Below, piece after piece: positions 40,901 to 52,135 of a stretch of DNA of 64,000 nucleotides. The stretch comes from Trogon surrucura (lineage: Eukaryota; Chordata; Aves; Trogoniformes; Trogonidae), in assembly GCA_020746105.1 (NCBI GenBank), contig CM036617.1, positions 165,424,912 to 165,488,911 on the forward strand, written 5' to 3'. The notes below the pieces were generated by a model. That model was not told where the DNA came from and searched no databases. It saw nothing but the letters and a program-made list of their open reading frames with translations. Both the position numbers and the translations under genes were made by a program. Every line of letters begins with the position of its first letter. The stretch's first letter is position 1.

Positions 40901-41554
40901 AGCTGTAGCAGCAGCTAGTCTTTCTAGTGCTGACCTACAACTATACTAAGTTCTTCGAGTCTTTGCGTAAAGTATCTTGCAAAGTCTTTTAGAAGTAGAG
41001 TGGTATTCCACCTAACAAGACAACTTAGGCTTCTCCCACAAGGTAGCAGCTTAAGAACTTGTTTGAGCATAATTTTTCACAACAGAAACTGGTGTCATCT
41101 TCATCATGCTCTGCTAGCTTCATTTTTCTATCCTGAAAATGTTACAGCTCCTTGGGAGAGTCATTTCAAAACCAAAATATTTGCATATTGTATATTTAAA
41201 AACCAAATAAATCCATTAATCTCTCAGTAAAGGTTACTTTTAATTACTTTAAATCTTAAGTTAATGAAGTAGTACTCCCTTTTAATGACATGTTATTAAA
41301 GCTTGTAAAAATGTTATGGCATACTCTTCTTGTTTTAAAAATAAATTAATGTATTCTATCGAGGGGAGCAGAAATTTTGGGTTAGTTTTCTCCCGAACTT
41401 TAGCACTGTGGCCAACAAAAGAACCCAATAACGCTTTCCTGCAAAGCACCATGCAGTTGGACCTTTGTACGTGGAGGGGGGAAAAACCAACCTGCTTGTG
41501 TGTGTGTAACTTTGAATTTCAAAATTTAAAGGCATTGTAGCAAAGAGCTGTAAT

Positions 41555-42129
41555 TGTGGTATGTGGTTTAAGCCCAGCTGCCAACTGAGCACCACACAGC
41601 TGCTCACTCACTCCCTGCCCTGCAGTGAAATGGCAGGGAGAATCGGAAGGGTAAAAGTGAGAAAACGTGGGTTTAGATAAAGACGGTTTAGTATTTTTTA
41701 AAAAGTAAGAAAAAAACCCAACAAATAGAAAGAAAAAACCCAAACAAAAAGCCCCAAGTGATGCGAAATGAAAACAATTTCTCACCAACTGAAAGGTGCC
41801 CGACCAGTCCCTGTGCAACAGCCCCCCCACCAACCTCCACCCCCACCTCAGTTGTATTGGTGAGCGTGGTCGTACGGTGTGGAACAGCCCTTTGGTCAGC
41901 GGGGGTCACCTGTCCCAGCTGTGCCCCCTCACAGCCTCCTCTGCACGCCCAGCCTGCTTGCCCGTGGGGCAGTGTGAGAAGCAGAAGAGGCCTTGATGCT
42001 GTGGAAGAACTGCTCAGCAAGAACTAAAACATCCCTGTTACCAACGCTGTTTTCAGCACCTATCTAAAACATAACCCCATGCTAGCTACTGCCTAGAAAT
42101 TTAACTCTACCTCAACCCAAACAAGCACA
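41555..42129 (-). mobile_element. Solo LTR of an endogenous retrovirus
   Basis: Read on the minus strand, the element starts TGTGCTTGTTTGGG and ends with '...taaaccaca' plus a few bases, giving TG...CA ends over about 575 bases. It carries the landmarks I associate with a common neoavian LTR family: a block ending in 'cagctgacc'-like sequence followed by 'caaagggct', an A/T tract, then 'aaactgtctttatc' (the usual region of the polyadenylation signal, here 'aaaccgtctttatct') and 'gagtgagcagctgtgtggtg'. No internal gag, pol or env sequence flanks it, so it is a solo LTR left by recombination. The flanks GTAAT and GTATG may be a decayed 5-base target duplication. The family assignment rests on memory of its sequence; the exact subfamily is not claimed. 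Confidence 0.8.
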
Positions 42130-45100
42130 GTATGTTATCAGAGTTTACTGGCTTTATGAAACAGCAGTTAGAAGCAAGGTAAAGTTGTTGAGAACTTTGC
42201 AAAAAAAAGAATGTGGAATTAAACAGATAGTGCTGCTTCAACTGTTGTAAGGGAAGGCTGTTGATAGCGTAGCTGGTTGGACATTTTGAAAGAAATTCGG
42301 AAGCGAGTGCAGAATTTTTCCAGTTGTGTGTACTGTTTTCTACGGAGGCAAGATGGATTACTCGTTTGAAACCTACTTAGCCATCGTGAAGACTGCTAAA
42401 ATATAGAGCCTAAACTGAAAGGTGTCTGGCTCTCTTTTCTAATCTCAGAACACCCTGAAGCACAAAAGAGAAGGGGGTAGTACAGTGTTGTATTTTCTTT
42501 TTCTTGAAAATATCATCATCTGCCAAATTGACTTGGAGATCTGCAGGAACTGTCATCATACAGTCCTCTGATCCAGCCTTTTTGTGTGTACAGTTCACGT
42601 GGAGCAAAATGTGATGGCATAGAATGTCATTGCAGTGAACGTGTGTCTCCGATTTATGAAGGAAAAAATACTTGAGTCATAAATAAAAGCCAGTTTAAAC
42701 TCACCTTCTCCATATTTTTAAAGGTTCTTTTCATAAATGTTTTTTCATTAGTGTTATTTCTCAACCAATAGCATCACTTCCTTACTTAATTACAGCAGTT
42801 TGTAATACTTTGCAGAGAGACAAAAAAGCTTACGTGCTTAAAAAAAATTAAAAATCTGGTTTGCTTTTGAGAGCTAACAAGGTATACTCTCACTATGATT
42901 TTGGAGACAAGGACATTTCTCTGTGGCTTTGCTTGCAAAGTGTCTGTTTTTGAGTGAGGGGTTTCTACCTTTTCAGAACATTGCCTTTTAATCTCTTTCC
43001 AGTATTGGCTTTACAGAGTTGCTGGCAGGGGTTGTAGTCCATGTCAGTGTGATGGAGTTCTATGTAATCAGCCACCTAATCCAGAATCTTGTAGTTGGGA
43101 TAATATTGATTGGGAAAATATTGATAATCTTACTGTCTTGTGGCAGACTGAGGGGAGCCATCAGGTATTTGGGGAGAAGTTTGAGCCATAGACAGTAAAA
43201 GCTTACTTTACTCTCCCAGATCACTTGTAGTCTGGTTAGTTTGACTGAGTCATTGAAAGATGTAAAACTCACTGGTCTTGTTGACTTCATACATTTTCAA
43301 GATTTGATACATTTGCATGACTCTATAAGGACAATTTCATTTTCAGTTTGTGAATTAGATGGGTATGACTTTCAGTTCCTCAAATTTGTTTTCTTCTCTC
43401 ATTAAATGTAGAAGAAATAGATACAGGATTGGTGGGGAACACTTAACGCTGAAAGTAGTAGTGGTGGTCTTGATCATTACAGTAGATAAGAGAGTACGTG
43501 GACGACTAAGGGCAATTGAAGTCTTGTTTTATGTCCGTTCACCAAGACATTTAGATAGTAGGTAACACAGTGTAATATGAAGAGGTAATAGTTCTCTACA
43601 GATGCAGTAAGTCTGTGTGGAATTAGGAGGCTAGGAAATGTTATAGAAGTACTCTGAAACCACACTGGCAGGTTTCAACAGACACAGAGTTTCAACGTGT
43701 GATTTCTAGAGAAACAACTTACTCCATGGTGTTTGAGGTACCTGTTTGAGTTGTAAGGTATGCAAGCAAGAAAAGCTCAGGTTCTGCCCCAGAGGTGGCT
43801 GGGCTTTAATGATTTGGTGGTCTGTGAGATACCATACAGTTCTAATAATCCTGAGGAATGTAGAAAAAATATACAGGAAAGCTGCATCGACAGTGGCTCC
43901 CTTGTGACTAAAATGAGTTTGGATGTACATTCTCATAACTGGAGAAACTGGGAAGTAGCTGTAAGAATGAATAACCTGTATTCCTTCTCCTTTTTGACAG
44001 AGGTCAAAAATGGGTGCCTAAGATAGGTTTAAAGCAGGGTTAATATGTACTTGTAACTGAATTGCTCTCAGCCTCCAGCTGTTTGTTGCTCAGGCTCTTT
44101 ATGGGCCACTGGCAGTTTCTATGTTTAGAATCCACGCTATAGATTTCTCTTCTGTGATCACAAAAAAGAAAGTTAGTTCTTCTTTCTCTTCCTTGCCAGT
44201 CTGGTTGGATCTCTTAAGGCAGAATAAGTTTTGTGCCTGGTTTTTGTCACTTTTAGTCACTCATAACAAAGAGCAGAAAGCAATGTTTGTGGCAATGAAG
44301 GTGATTGAATGTGTAGTGAAAAAGTGTAAGTTAGTTTTCAGTTTATCAGGCTATCATCTGGTTTCCTGAGCTATTAAAAATTTTGTGGCAATGCATCATC
44401 TAGCTTTCCAAATCAAAGTGGAAGAGAGCAGTTAAGATGTTTTCTCTTCTCTCCATCAAGGTGGTTAACAATGTGTGTATCAAAATATCAGCCACTTATG
44501 GATGTCAGTTTAAACTACTATTACTTGTTCATGTGAGTCTGCACCGTAAAGAGTGAATTAACTGTGAAATGAGTTGGCTAAATAGAGTCATCGTGCTGCT
44601 TACGAGCGGCTGTTCAAAGTAGTGGTGGTGGGTGAACTTTTGAAAGGCTTTTGGGTGAGATTTTTCCTCTAAAGGAAAAGCATAAAAGACTTGTTATGTA
44701 AGTGTAAAAGGTTTTTTCAGAGTTGCAGGAGTTACCAAGAGTTCATGGCTTATGAAGAAGCTGAAGAATAATACAGTTAGTTAAATAAAAGATGGGAATT
44801 ATTCTTGTCTCACTAAATTCAGATTTTTTCAGGGATCCATACTAGGTATGTACAGAACACTAAGAAATTGGAGTGCATCACCAGCTGTGGCTCACAAAAA
44901 GGAGAGCACTTCTGATTACATTCAGAATGCTTTTTTATATGTTTTGTGTCTAAGATAGCTGAACTATTGTTCAGAGCTGCCTTGGCAGCTTCAGAGTTGA
45001 AGTTTTCAAATAGCATTTCTAGATACCCTGTCATACCATAACTTGGCTGGCTTAAACATCTTTGGTAGTTGAAGGTGTTACTAACAAAACAGTGTCTTGC

Positions 45101-45147
45101 TGCAAGCAACTAGATAGTTGAAATTGCCTTCAGAGTGAGATTCAGAT

Positions 45148-45206
45148 GAATGTATATACATACACATACATATACATATATATATGTGTGTATATATATG
45201 TATAAA
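45148..45206. repeat. TA/CA microsatellite
   Basis: Runs of tacata and tatata units, then tgtgtatatatatg. The tract has dyad character and could form hairpins. Confidence 0.8.
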
Positions 45207-45919
45207 TATGGGCTGTTGTATTTGAAATACTTCGCAGTTACGTGTTTTTTTTTAAATATATTTTTTGAATTAAGTAAACTTTCTTATCTACATGGTATGA
45301 AATGTGGCTGGGGTCCTGACCTTTTTAGCATTTTCAAAGTGTGACTTGTTTTCATGATATTTGGAAAACTATTTGTTTTAAGCTTAGCAGGGAATTCATG
45401 CTAAGCTGCTGGGTATTTTGCAGATAACAAACATTTTTAAAATTACCTATGGCCTATTTTCTATGTAATTTCTGCAAGTGTAGGTGATTAATTAGTGACA
45501 GTTGGAGATATAAGCAAAACTTCTTGTCTTTTAACCACTGCTGCAGGTTTGGTGTTTGTTTAGTTGAAGAAGAAATTATATATTCTGAATTACGTAACTT
45601 TGCTATTCTTAGTGTTTGTTTGAGCCACCATTGATAATCTGTCCTATTGTTCTACAAGGGTGATGCACACTTTAATGGTCGTGTGTGTGAATGTGTTGAC
45701 ATTTACTGTTAATGTTGTAACATTTCATTGAGTCAGGGATTGAAGTACCATGAGGCAGCATGTTCCAAACCGAGATTTTAGATTAGTGATTTTAAAAAGT
45801 AATTATGTGCAGTTTAAGTGTGTTAGCATTCAAAATCATTAGCATGGCGTACTGAATGTGATACGAGACTTTGCAGTAGGATTATGTTAGTAAGTTTTCA
45901 CTTCTCTTTTTACTAACAG

Positions 45920-46017
45920 GAAGACCTGTTAGGACTGCATGATGGTAATAACACTGAAATGCTCAATCTAGATGCTGATGAGAAACTTCAAGAAAATAGT
46001 GAATAGGATTGGAGATG
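45920..46017 (+). CDS. Candidate coding exon 5 with in-frame stop
   Basis: The acceptor is 'tctctttttactaacag'. Phase 0 translation gives EDLLGLHDGNNTEM and continues acidic (LNLDADEKLQENSE) to a TAG at 46,004-46,006: 28 codons. The phase and the acidic character match the exon ending at 33,691, whose last residues would be VSE. A donor follows the stop at 46,018 (GATG|GTATTT), and another within the open part at 45,945 (GATG|GTAATA) would change frame. The exon may be an alternative last exon, a poison exon, or a coding-like segment used differently. The other two frames stop early. Gene not recognised. Confidence 0.42.
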
Positions 46018-48597
46018 GTATTTTTTGTATATCAGGACTGCGCTTTGGCAAAATTGAGAGAAAAGCAGGGTAGAAATAGGGTCAAATGAAAATCCAGTAA
46101 CATCACAGTGCTCTGCAATACAACAAAATCCTGAAATAGAGCAAAAATGCAGTTACCTTTTCATGCATATCTTGTCTCTAAGACTTTCCTCTGTAGAAAA
46201 ATATTTTATTCTCTCATTTTACAAACTGTTCTTTCTTTTATTTACTGTCTTTCAAGTTTTAATCACTTTCTAAGGTTATGTTTTTTAATTCTTTTATCTG
46301 TGTATCGAAATTAAGTTTAAGCTATATTTGCTAACTACTTTGTGCCATTCTGTGCATATTTTGAGATGTTAGCTTAGCAGGAAGTTATTTCTAAGAAAAT
46401 GATTAGTGTTTGCAGCTAATTTGCATTGATTTTTTATTAAAAGAAGTTAAATTAAAAAAAACCACAATCTGTGCTAAAGTGTAAAACTTTCCTCAGTATA
46501 TCCACAGTGTTTGTAACAAAGCCAGGCAGAGATGTGACTCAGTTTTCCTTTCATTTGTACTAGGGATTACATTTCTGTTAGACCTGAAACTGTCTCTGAG
46601 ATTTCTGACAAGTTCTTCTTACTGCTTGGCTGTTATAGGGCTTCTACCACTGTTAGCAGTAGTGACTAGGGACTGATTGCTTGGGCTTTAATGATTAGGT
46701 TGTGCAATTCTACTTAAAGCAAGTATTAATGAGACAAATGCCAATTGCCTGTTTATAGTAGTGCTATTGCTGCTGATGACTGGGAAGGTGCACTGGTATT
46801 AAAACAGTAGTTGTGACGAAAGACAAAATGTGTCACTCTGAAGCTGGGCCTGCAGCAGGTGACATGAAGCGCTGGAAGTACAACTGCCCCAGGCTGCAGA
46901 AGGCAGCTTTTGACCTGGGCTAGGTCCTGACCCGAGTCTAGCTGTACACTGGATAAGGTTTTCAGTTCTTGTGTGCTTGAGATGCCAGTGGATGAATAAT
47001 CTTTGAAGAGTCTTCATCTTCTGATCAGGTGGCTGGTTGCAGTCGTTTTTTATAACATAGAAAAGGGGGAAAAAAAACCCAAAACACAGTTATGAGAAGG
47101 GACTATGAAATGAGTGCAAAAAGGCAGTGAGTGATAGTAGCTCCCTGATGAAGCTGCATTAGTATGTTTCTGTAACTGGTGAAAAAAAGACAAAATACTG
47201 TTTAAAAGTAACAGCTTCTCATAGTACTTTCATAGTAAGTATAGGATTTCTTACAAGCCTCTATCCTCTGTCCTGAGAAAATGTTTGATTTCTCTTATGC
47301 TCAGTTTAGTTTTGGTGGGCTAAAATATCTAATGAAGGTGTTGAATCTCATTACAAAAATGTGCTTTCTGACATCAGGGTTCAGGGAAGATGAGGCTTTT
47401 GCCCTTGAAAGTTTCTGACCCTTCAAAGTATGGCTGACTTTCTCTAGGAACTTCAGATTAGGTTTACTCATTAATCAAATCCTTGAGGGTTTCATTGAAG
47501 ATATTTTTAGAAAGAGTAGTATGAAACTGTAGTTAACAGGTGTTTCTGGGGGGGGGAAGAATAGTAATTTATGATATCTAAACTCCCAGTGTATTTCATT
47601 TTCTAAAAACTAAGTGTCTAAGCTTTTTTAACTTACATGAAACAGTTTGTATGTTATTATTTGGAAGACTCAGTGTGTAAACTTTTATCACAATCTGAAT
47701 ATTCACAGGTAACTTTTTTTTTAAGGAAAAAAAGCTTTGGAATAGTAAAATACGGAGTTCAGCAACTTGTGGATCCTTTTTTCAAATAATGTGAGTTTTC
47801 TATTGACTCCTCCCCTGCTGTTTAAGGGTCTATTTCTGGTTCCTGCTTCCAGCTGCCAGAATCCTGAAGCCTTCTCAGTTGCTTGTCAGAAGAAACAGGT
47901 GTGGAGTGCACTTCCTTTGACTCCTGCTCTTGGAATCAATGGCTCCCTCTGCAGTCCTTTTAAGAGAATTTAAAGTGTTTCAGGTTCTCTGCCTTTCCAC
48001 CATTTCTTCTTTCCTTGGGAAGAATACATTAGGTACAAGAGTTTTGTCTTACCTCAGTCTTCCACTTTTTTTTCTTTTTTCACATATCCAGGATGACCAC
48101 GTTTCTGATGTGTGGCTCTAAGTCAAGAGAGACTAAAGACTTAGAATACACCTTTCTAGAACGCTTGCAATTAACCACCTCTGTTGCAGCTGCTGTATCC
48201 TGTCTATGGCTTAAACGTAGTGAGGACTCTGGGCTCTAGCTTGCTTAAAAAGAAGACTTAAAAGAATGCCAGATGTGATACGGTGATGATAGAGTGAAGG
48301 GAACCTGAGAGCCTTGTGGAGAAGAAATGTGCATGGGAATTTTATAAGAACTCTGGGTAGAGGAGAAAAAAAGTATTTTCAGCTAACTGTGGCTATTATG
48401 TGCTATTTTCAGTTTGTCCTTGGGTAATCACTTAAAGGCTTAAAAAAACACCTTCTCATCCCTTGTGCAATGACATGTTACTATTGTCACCGGGAAACTA
48501 AGACCTCAATATTTTATTTTTTATGTACTGTGTTTGCATCTCGGAAGTAACCCTAACTAATAGAAAGCTGGGCTGAAGAACTAATTTTAGGAAAATT
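46018..48597 (+). other. Intron or possible 3' extension, nothing recognised
   Basis: AT-rich sequence. If the exon at 45,920 is terminal, ATTAAA-type signals near 46,436 and 46,450 could serve polyadenylation, but no strong downstream element is evident. Short open frames at 46.8-47.0 and 47.8-48.1 kb have no domain. Confidence 0.4.
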
Positions 48598-48762
48598 GTA
48601 GAATCATTAAAGTTGCAAAAGACCTCTAAGGTCATCACGTCCAACTCTCAACCTAACACTACCATGACCACTAAACCATGTCCCGAAGCACCACATCTAC
48701 ATATTTTTTGAAAACTTCCACAATGGTGACTTCACCACTTTCCTGGGACAGTCTGGGGGCAG
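48598..48762 (-). repeat. CR1 LINE 3' fragment
   Basis: It begins 'gtagaatcattaaagttg', then 'gacctctaaggtcatcacgt', 'ccaactctcaacctaacact', 'aaaccatgtcccgaagcacc', 'acatctacat' and 'ggtgacttcaccactttcct'. This is the diagnostic layout of a CR1 subfamily whose 3' end names a 'taacactgcc' block, different from the copy that starts 230 bases later. Minus strand, heavily 5'-truncated, no coding part. Confidence 0.9.
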
Positions 48763-48986
48763 TTGGCTCGTTAGGTGTTTTCACGAGGTTTAGGTATATC
48801 TCTTTGAATTAAGATGAGCTACCTGGCAAAGTGTCAGAGAAAAATGGAAATGGATATTACTTTTAAGCTTATTCTAGAATTTTTAGCATACTGAATAAAT
48901 TATGTAGCATTTTCTAGAAAAAAAATTCAAAACTGCAAGTTTCAAAGTGAAAAATGTGAATCACTGATCGTGAAATTGCTTAACAT

Positions 48987-50335
48987 ATCATAGAATTGTA
49001 GAAAGGTTTGGGTTGTGAGAGACCTTAAAGATGATCTAGTTCCACTCCCACTACCATGGGCAGACACCTCCCCCTAGACCAGGGTCCTCAAAGCCCTGTC
49101 TCCAGCCTGGCCTTGAACACTGCCAGGGAGGGGGCATCCACAGCTTCTCTGGGCAACCTGTTCAAGTGTCTCATCACTCTCACAATAAAGAATTTCTTCC
49201 TAATATCTAATCTAAATCTACTCTCTGTTTGAAAACATTACCCCTCATCCTGTCACTACACTCCCTGATAGAGTCCCTCCTCAACTTTCCTGTAGCCCAC
49301 TTTAAGTACTGGAAGGCTGCTGTAAGATTTCCTGGGAGCCTTCTCTTCTCCAGGCTGAACAACCCCAACTCTGTCAGTGCATGAGGACATGGGGAATGGC
49401 TTCAACCCTCTGATCATCTTTGTGGGCCTTCTCTGGACTGACCAGCTTCAACAGGTCCATGCCAGAGCTGAGAACAGTATTGCAAGTGGGGTCTCACAAG
49501 AGCAGAGTGGGAGATGCACCTCACTCAACCTGCTGACCATGCTGCTTTCGATGCAGCCCAGGGCATGGTTGGCCTTCTGGGCTCTGAGCACACATTACTA
49601 GCTCATATTCAGTTTTTCATGCACCAACACCCCCAAGTCCTTCTCTGCAAGGTTTCCCTCATTCCATTTATCCCTCAGTCTGTATTTCTGCTTGGGATTG
49701 GTCCAACCCATGTGCAGGACCTCGCACTTGTCCTTGTTGAACTTTCATCATAGACCCACCTCCCAGCGTCCCTCTGGATGGCATCCCTTCCCTTCGACAT
49801 GTTGACCACACCACGCATCTTGGTATCATCAGCAAACTTGGTGAAGGTGCACTCAATCCCACTGTCCACGTCACTGACGAAGATGTTAAGCAGCGCCGGT
49901 CCCAATACCAGTCCCTGAGGAATGGCATTCATCACTGGTCTTCACTTGGACATTGAGCTGTTGGCTGCAACACTTTGAATGCAACCGTCCAACCGGTTTC
50001 TTATCCCCTGAGTGCTCCATCTGTCAAGTCCACGTCTCTTCAGTTTAGAGATTAGGGTGCTATATGGGGCAGTGCCAAATGCTTTACAGGAGTCTAGATA
50101 AACTATGTTAGTTTCTCTTCCTTTCTCCGCCAATCTCCACCTTTCTCCACCCATCACAGAAAGCCACCAGTTTGTCAGGCATGCTTTGTGCTTGCTCATG
50201 CCGTGTTAGTTGCCGCCAATCACCTCCTTATTTTCCATGTGCCCTAGCATAGTTTCCAGGAGGATCTTCTCCATGGCCTTGCTGGGCACAGAGGTGAGGC
50301 TGACTAGCCTGTAGTTCTTGGGGTCTTCCTTTTTT
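48987..50335 (-). mobile_element. CR1 LINE, 5'-truncated, with RT remnant
   Basis: A 1.35 kb CR1 copy on the minus strand. Its 3' end lies at the left ('atcatagaattgtag', 'gagaccttaaagatgatcta', 'ccctagaccagggtc'). It then passes through the familiar 'gggcaacctgttcaagtgtc' and 'cttctctggactgaccagct' blocks and into reverse transcriptase coding sequence. The 5' end is lost inside the RT domain at about 50,335, typical of incomplete target-primed reverse transcription. Just beyond that edge the sequence becomes AT-rich and unrelated. Stops and frame changes show that it is dead. It is antisense to the inferred host gene. Confidence 0.93.
49675..50335 (-). pseudogene. CR1 reverse transcriptase fragment
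   Basis: Three consecutive minus-strand frames together cover the middle of a CR1-type RT domain. The first (to about 50,206) reads [20 protein letters not shown] and on, the finger region. The second (50,199-49,942) carries VYLDSCKAFGTAPYSTLI, the equivalent of the first catalytic aspartate motif (YLDFSKAFDTV in intact elements). The third (from 49,935) has the PQG-x-LGP block and the FADD catalytic box at 49,825-49,836, the CR1 counterpart of YADD. In-frame stops separate the first two and a frame change the last two. The endonuclease domain and the 5' part of the RT are missing. Confidence 0.9.
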
Positions 50336-51179
50336 TTCAATTTTAAAAAATACATGCAGACAAGCAAAAGAAAATTAGAGACCAGGTTCTGCAAAAGAGG
50401 AGTGCAAAAATTGCAGCACAGGATCATGCCCATGGAGTGGTCCCTTTTTACTTAGTAAAAATTATCTTATTGCCAGAAATTGAAAAGCTTGCATTGCTGC
50501 TGTTCTGTAGTTTTCTGATACACAAATAAGTCTTCACACATGTAGATGTATAAAACAAAATCCACAAGGACTTGTGAAATTAGATGTTGCAATTTATGTT
50601 TGTACAACAACTTTTTTTTTTCGTTTGCTTAATAGCATATTTTCCAAGTAAATGTGTATAGTCTTATGCTGTTCTTTCTGTGTGTTAGGTTTTGTTTATG
50701 TTGTTGTAGCAAAGGGGTGACATTTGTTACAACGCTGTCAAACTGTGCTTTTCTTGTGTATGCCTCAGTCATGTGTTATCTTGCATTGGAGGAGATCTGC
50801 AGCAAGTGTTAATTTTATTAAAGTAAAATTTTTCCTCAGCCTCAGACCTTTGTTTTGAGCTCTCATTTTTGCAGTGTTGTGGAGGAGTTTTGAGCCTTCA
50901 CTGTCTGTACTCATAGACAGCATTCTAAGAGTGAACACATTATGGTTCCGCTATAGTGATTTCAGTACTTCTGTGTTGCTGTTCAACATAGTTTATTTTT
51001 TCTTGGTGATTATTTTGTTTTTTGATTTATGTACCTTCCAGAGATATTTTTCTTAGATTTTTCCATGCTGAAGTGCAGGTTCTTGCTGGGTTGGGAATTT
51101 AATAGGGTTTTTCTCCTCTTGTATATTATCTCTCAGTGTGAAACTGAATCTGTTCCCGTGTTCGTAAAATTGCTGGCGA
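50336..51179 (+). other. Unassigned intronic sequence between CR1 copies
   Basis: About 840 bases, AT-rich, with T-runs near 50,612. No coding or repeat signature was recognised. Confidence 0.4.
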
Positions 51180-52135
51180 GTTCAAATTGGAAGGGACCTT
51201 GTGAGGTCTGTAGCCTGACCTCCTGCTCCAAGCAGGGTCAGCTATGAGGTGAGACCAGGTTACAAGCGATTTTATCCAGTCTAACCTTGCAAACTACAGG
51301 CCTTCTCTGAGTTATCTGTTCTAGTGCTTGACTGTCCTCGTGGTGCAACTGAGTCTTCTTCTGTCCAGTCTGGACTTCTCTTGTTTCAGCTTATGCTCAT
51401 TGCTTCTTGTCCTGTCTCAGTGCACTGCTGTGGTGATCCTGACTCCTTGCTCGATTCCTTGTAGATACAGACAGGCTGCTGTTTGGTCCCCCCAAAGCCA
51501 TCTCTTCTCCAGGCTGGATGAGCCCAGCTCCCTCAGCTTCTCACAGGGCAAATGCTTTGGCTCCTTGAGCATCATGGTGGCCTCCTACAACCACTTTATG
51601 GATTTCTTGTACTGGCGGCCCAAAAATGAGGTGGATTAGACCATATCTGGAATTACAAGTACGGAGTAAGGGCAATAATCTGTTCCCTCATCTAGTGGCA
51701 AGGCTTTTCTTAATAAAGCCTGGGATACTGTTGACCTTTCCTGCCAGGGCACAGTGCTGGCTCACGATCAGCTTGCTATCTGCCAAGACCTTTTCCACGG
51801 AACTGCTCCCCAGCCAGTCTCCAGCCTGTATTGTTGCCAGGGACTCTCAGGTGCAGGGCTTTGTGTTTGTCCTGTTTGGATTCATACAGTTCCTGTAGCG
51901 ACCATTCCTCCAGCACGTCTGGGTCCATCTGAATGGCAGCCCTGCCCTTGGACTTGTTGGCAGAACCTCATTGCCCCGATTAAGTGTTACCTGGAAATTA
52001 TAACCAGAGAACACCCTACCAGCCTTTTGAGTCACGGGTAAAGTTGTTTGCCCTAGGGTAGACCACTGACTGCAGCACCCCACTTGATACCAGCCTCCAG
52101 GTAACACACTAAGTCATTATCCCTTGAGCCTGACT
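51180..52135 (-). repeat. Older CR1 LINE 3' region
   Basis: It starts with 'aaattggaagggaccttgtg', then 'acctcctgctccaagcaggg' and 'cttctctccaggctggatga'-like blocks, and later 'gccctgcccttggacttgtt', all typical of the CR1 3' region in reverse complement. It is about 950 bases long and minus strand. It is more diverged than the neighbouring 49-50 kb copy and shows only broken coding sequence on its right side (about 51,840-52,110), so it belongs to an older subfamily. Confidence 0.82.

Larger units (their letters stand above)
33692..45919 (+). other. Intron 4, with a solo LTR and microsatellites
   Basis: About 12 kb of AT-rich sequence. It holds a TG/TA microsatellite at 34.92-34.98 kb, T-runs near 35,660, a solo LTR at 41.56-42.13 kb and a TA microsatellite at 45.15-45.21 kb. 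Open frames of 60-110 codons on both strands have no domain and no paired splice sites; those at 41.5-42.0 kb lie within or across the LTR. No CR1 was recognised. Confidence 0.5.

Noticed and set aside
41519..42027. Open frames of about 90-110 codons on both strands within the LTR
   Set aside because: They lie in LTR sequence, which is non-coding in this family, and have no retroviral protein motifs.
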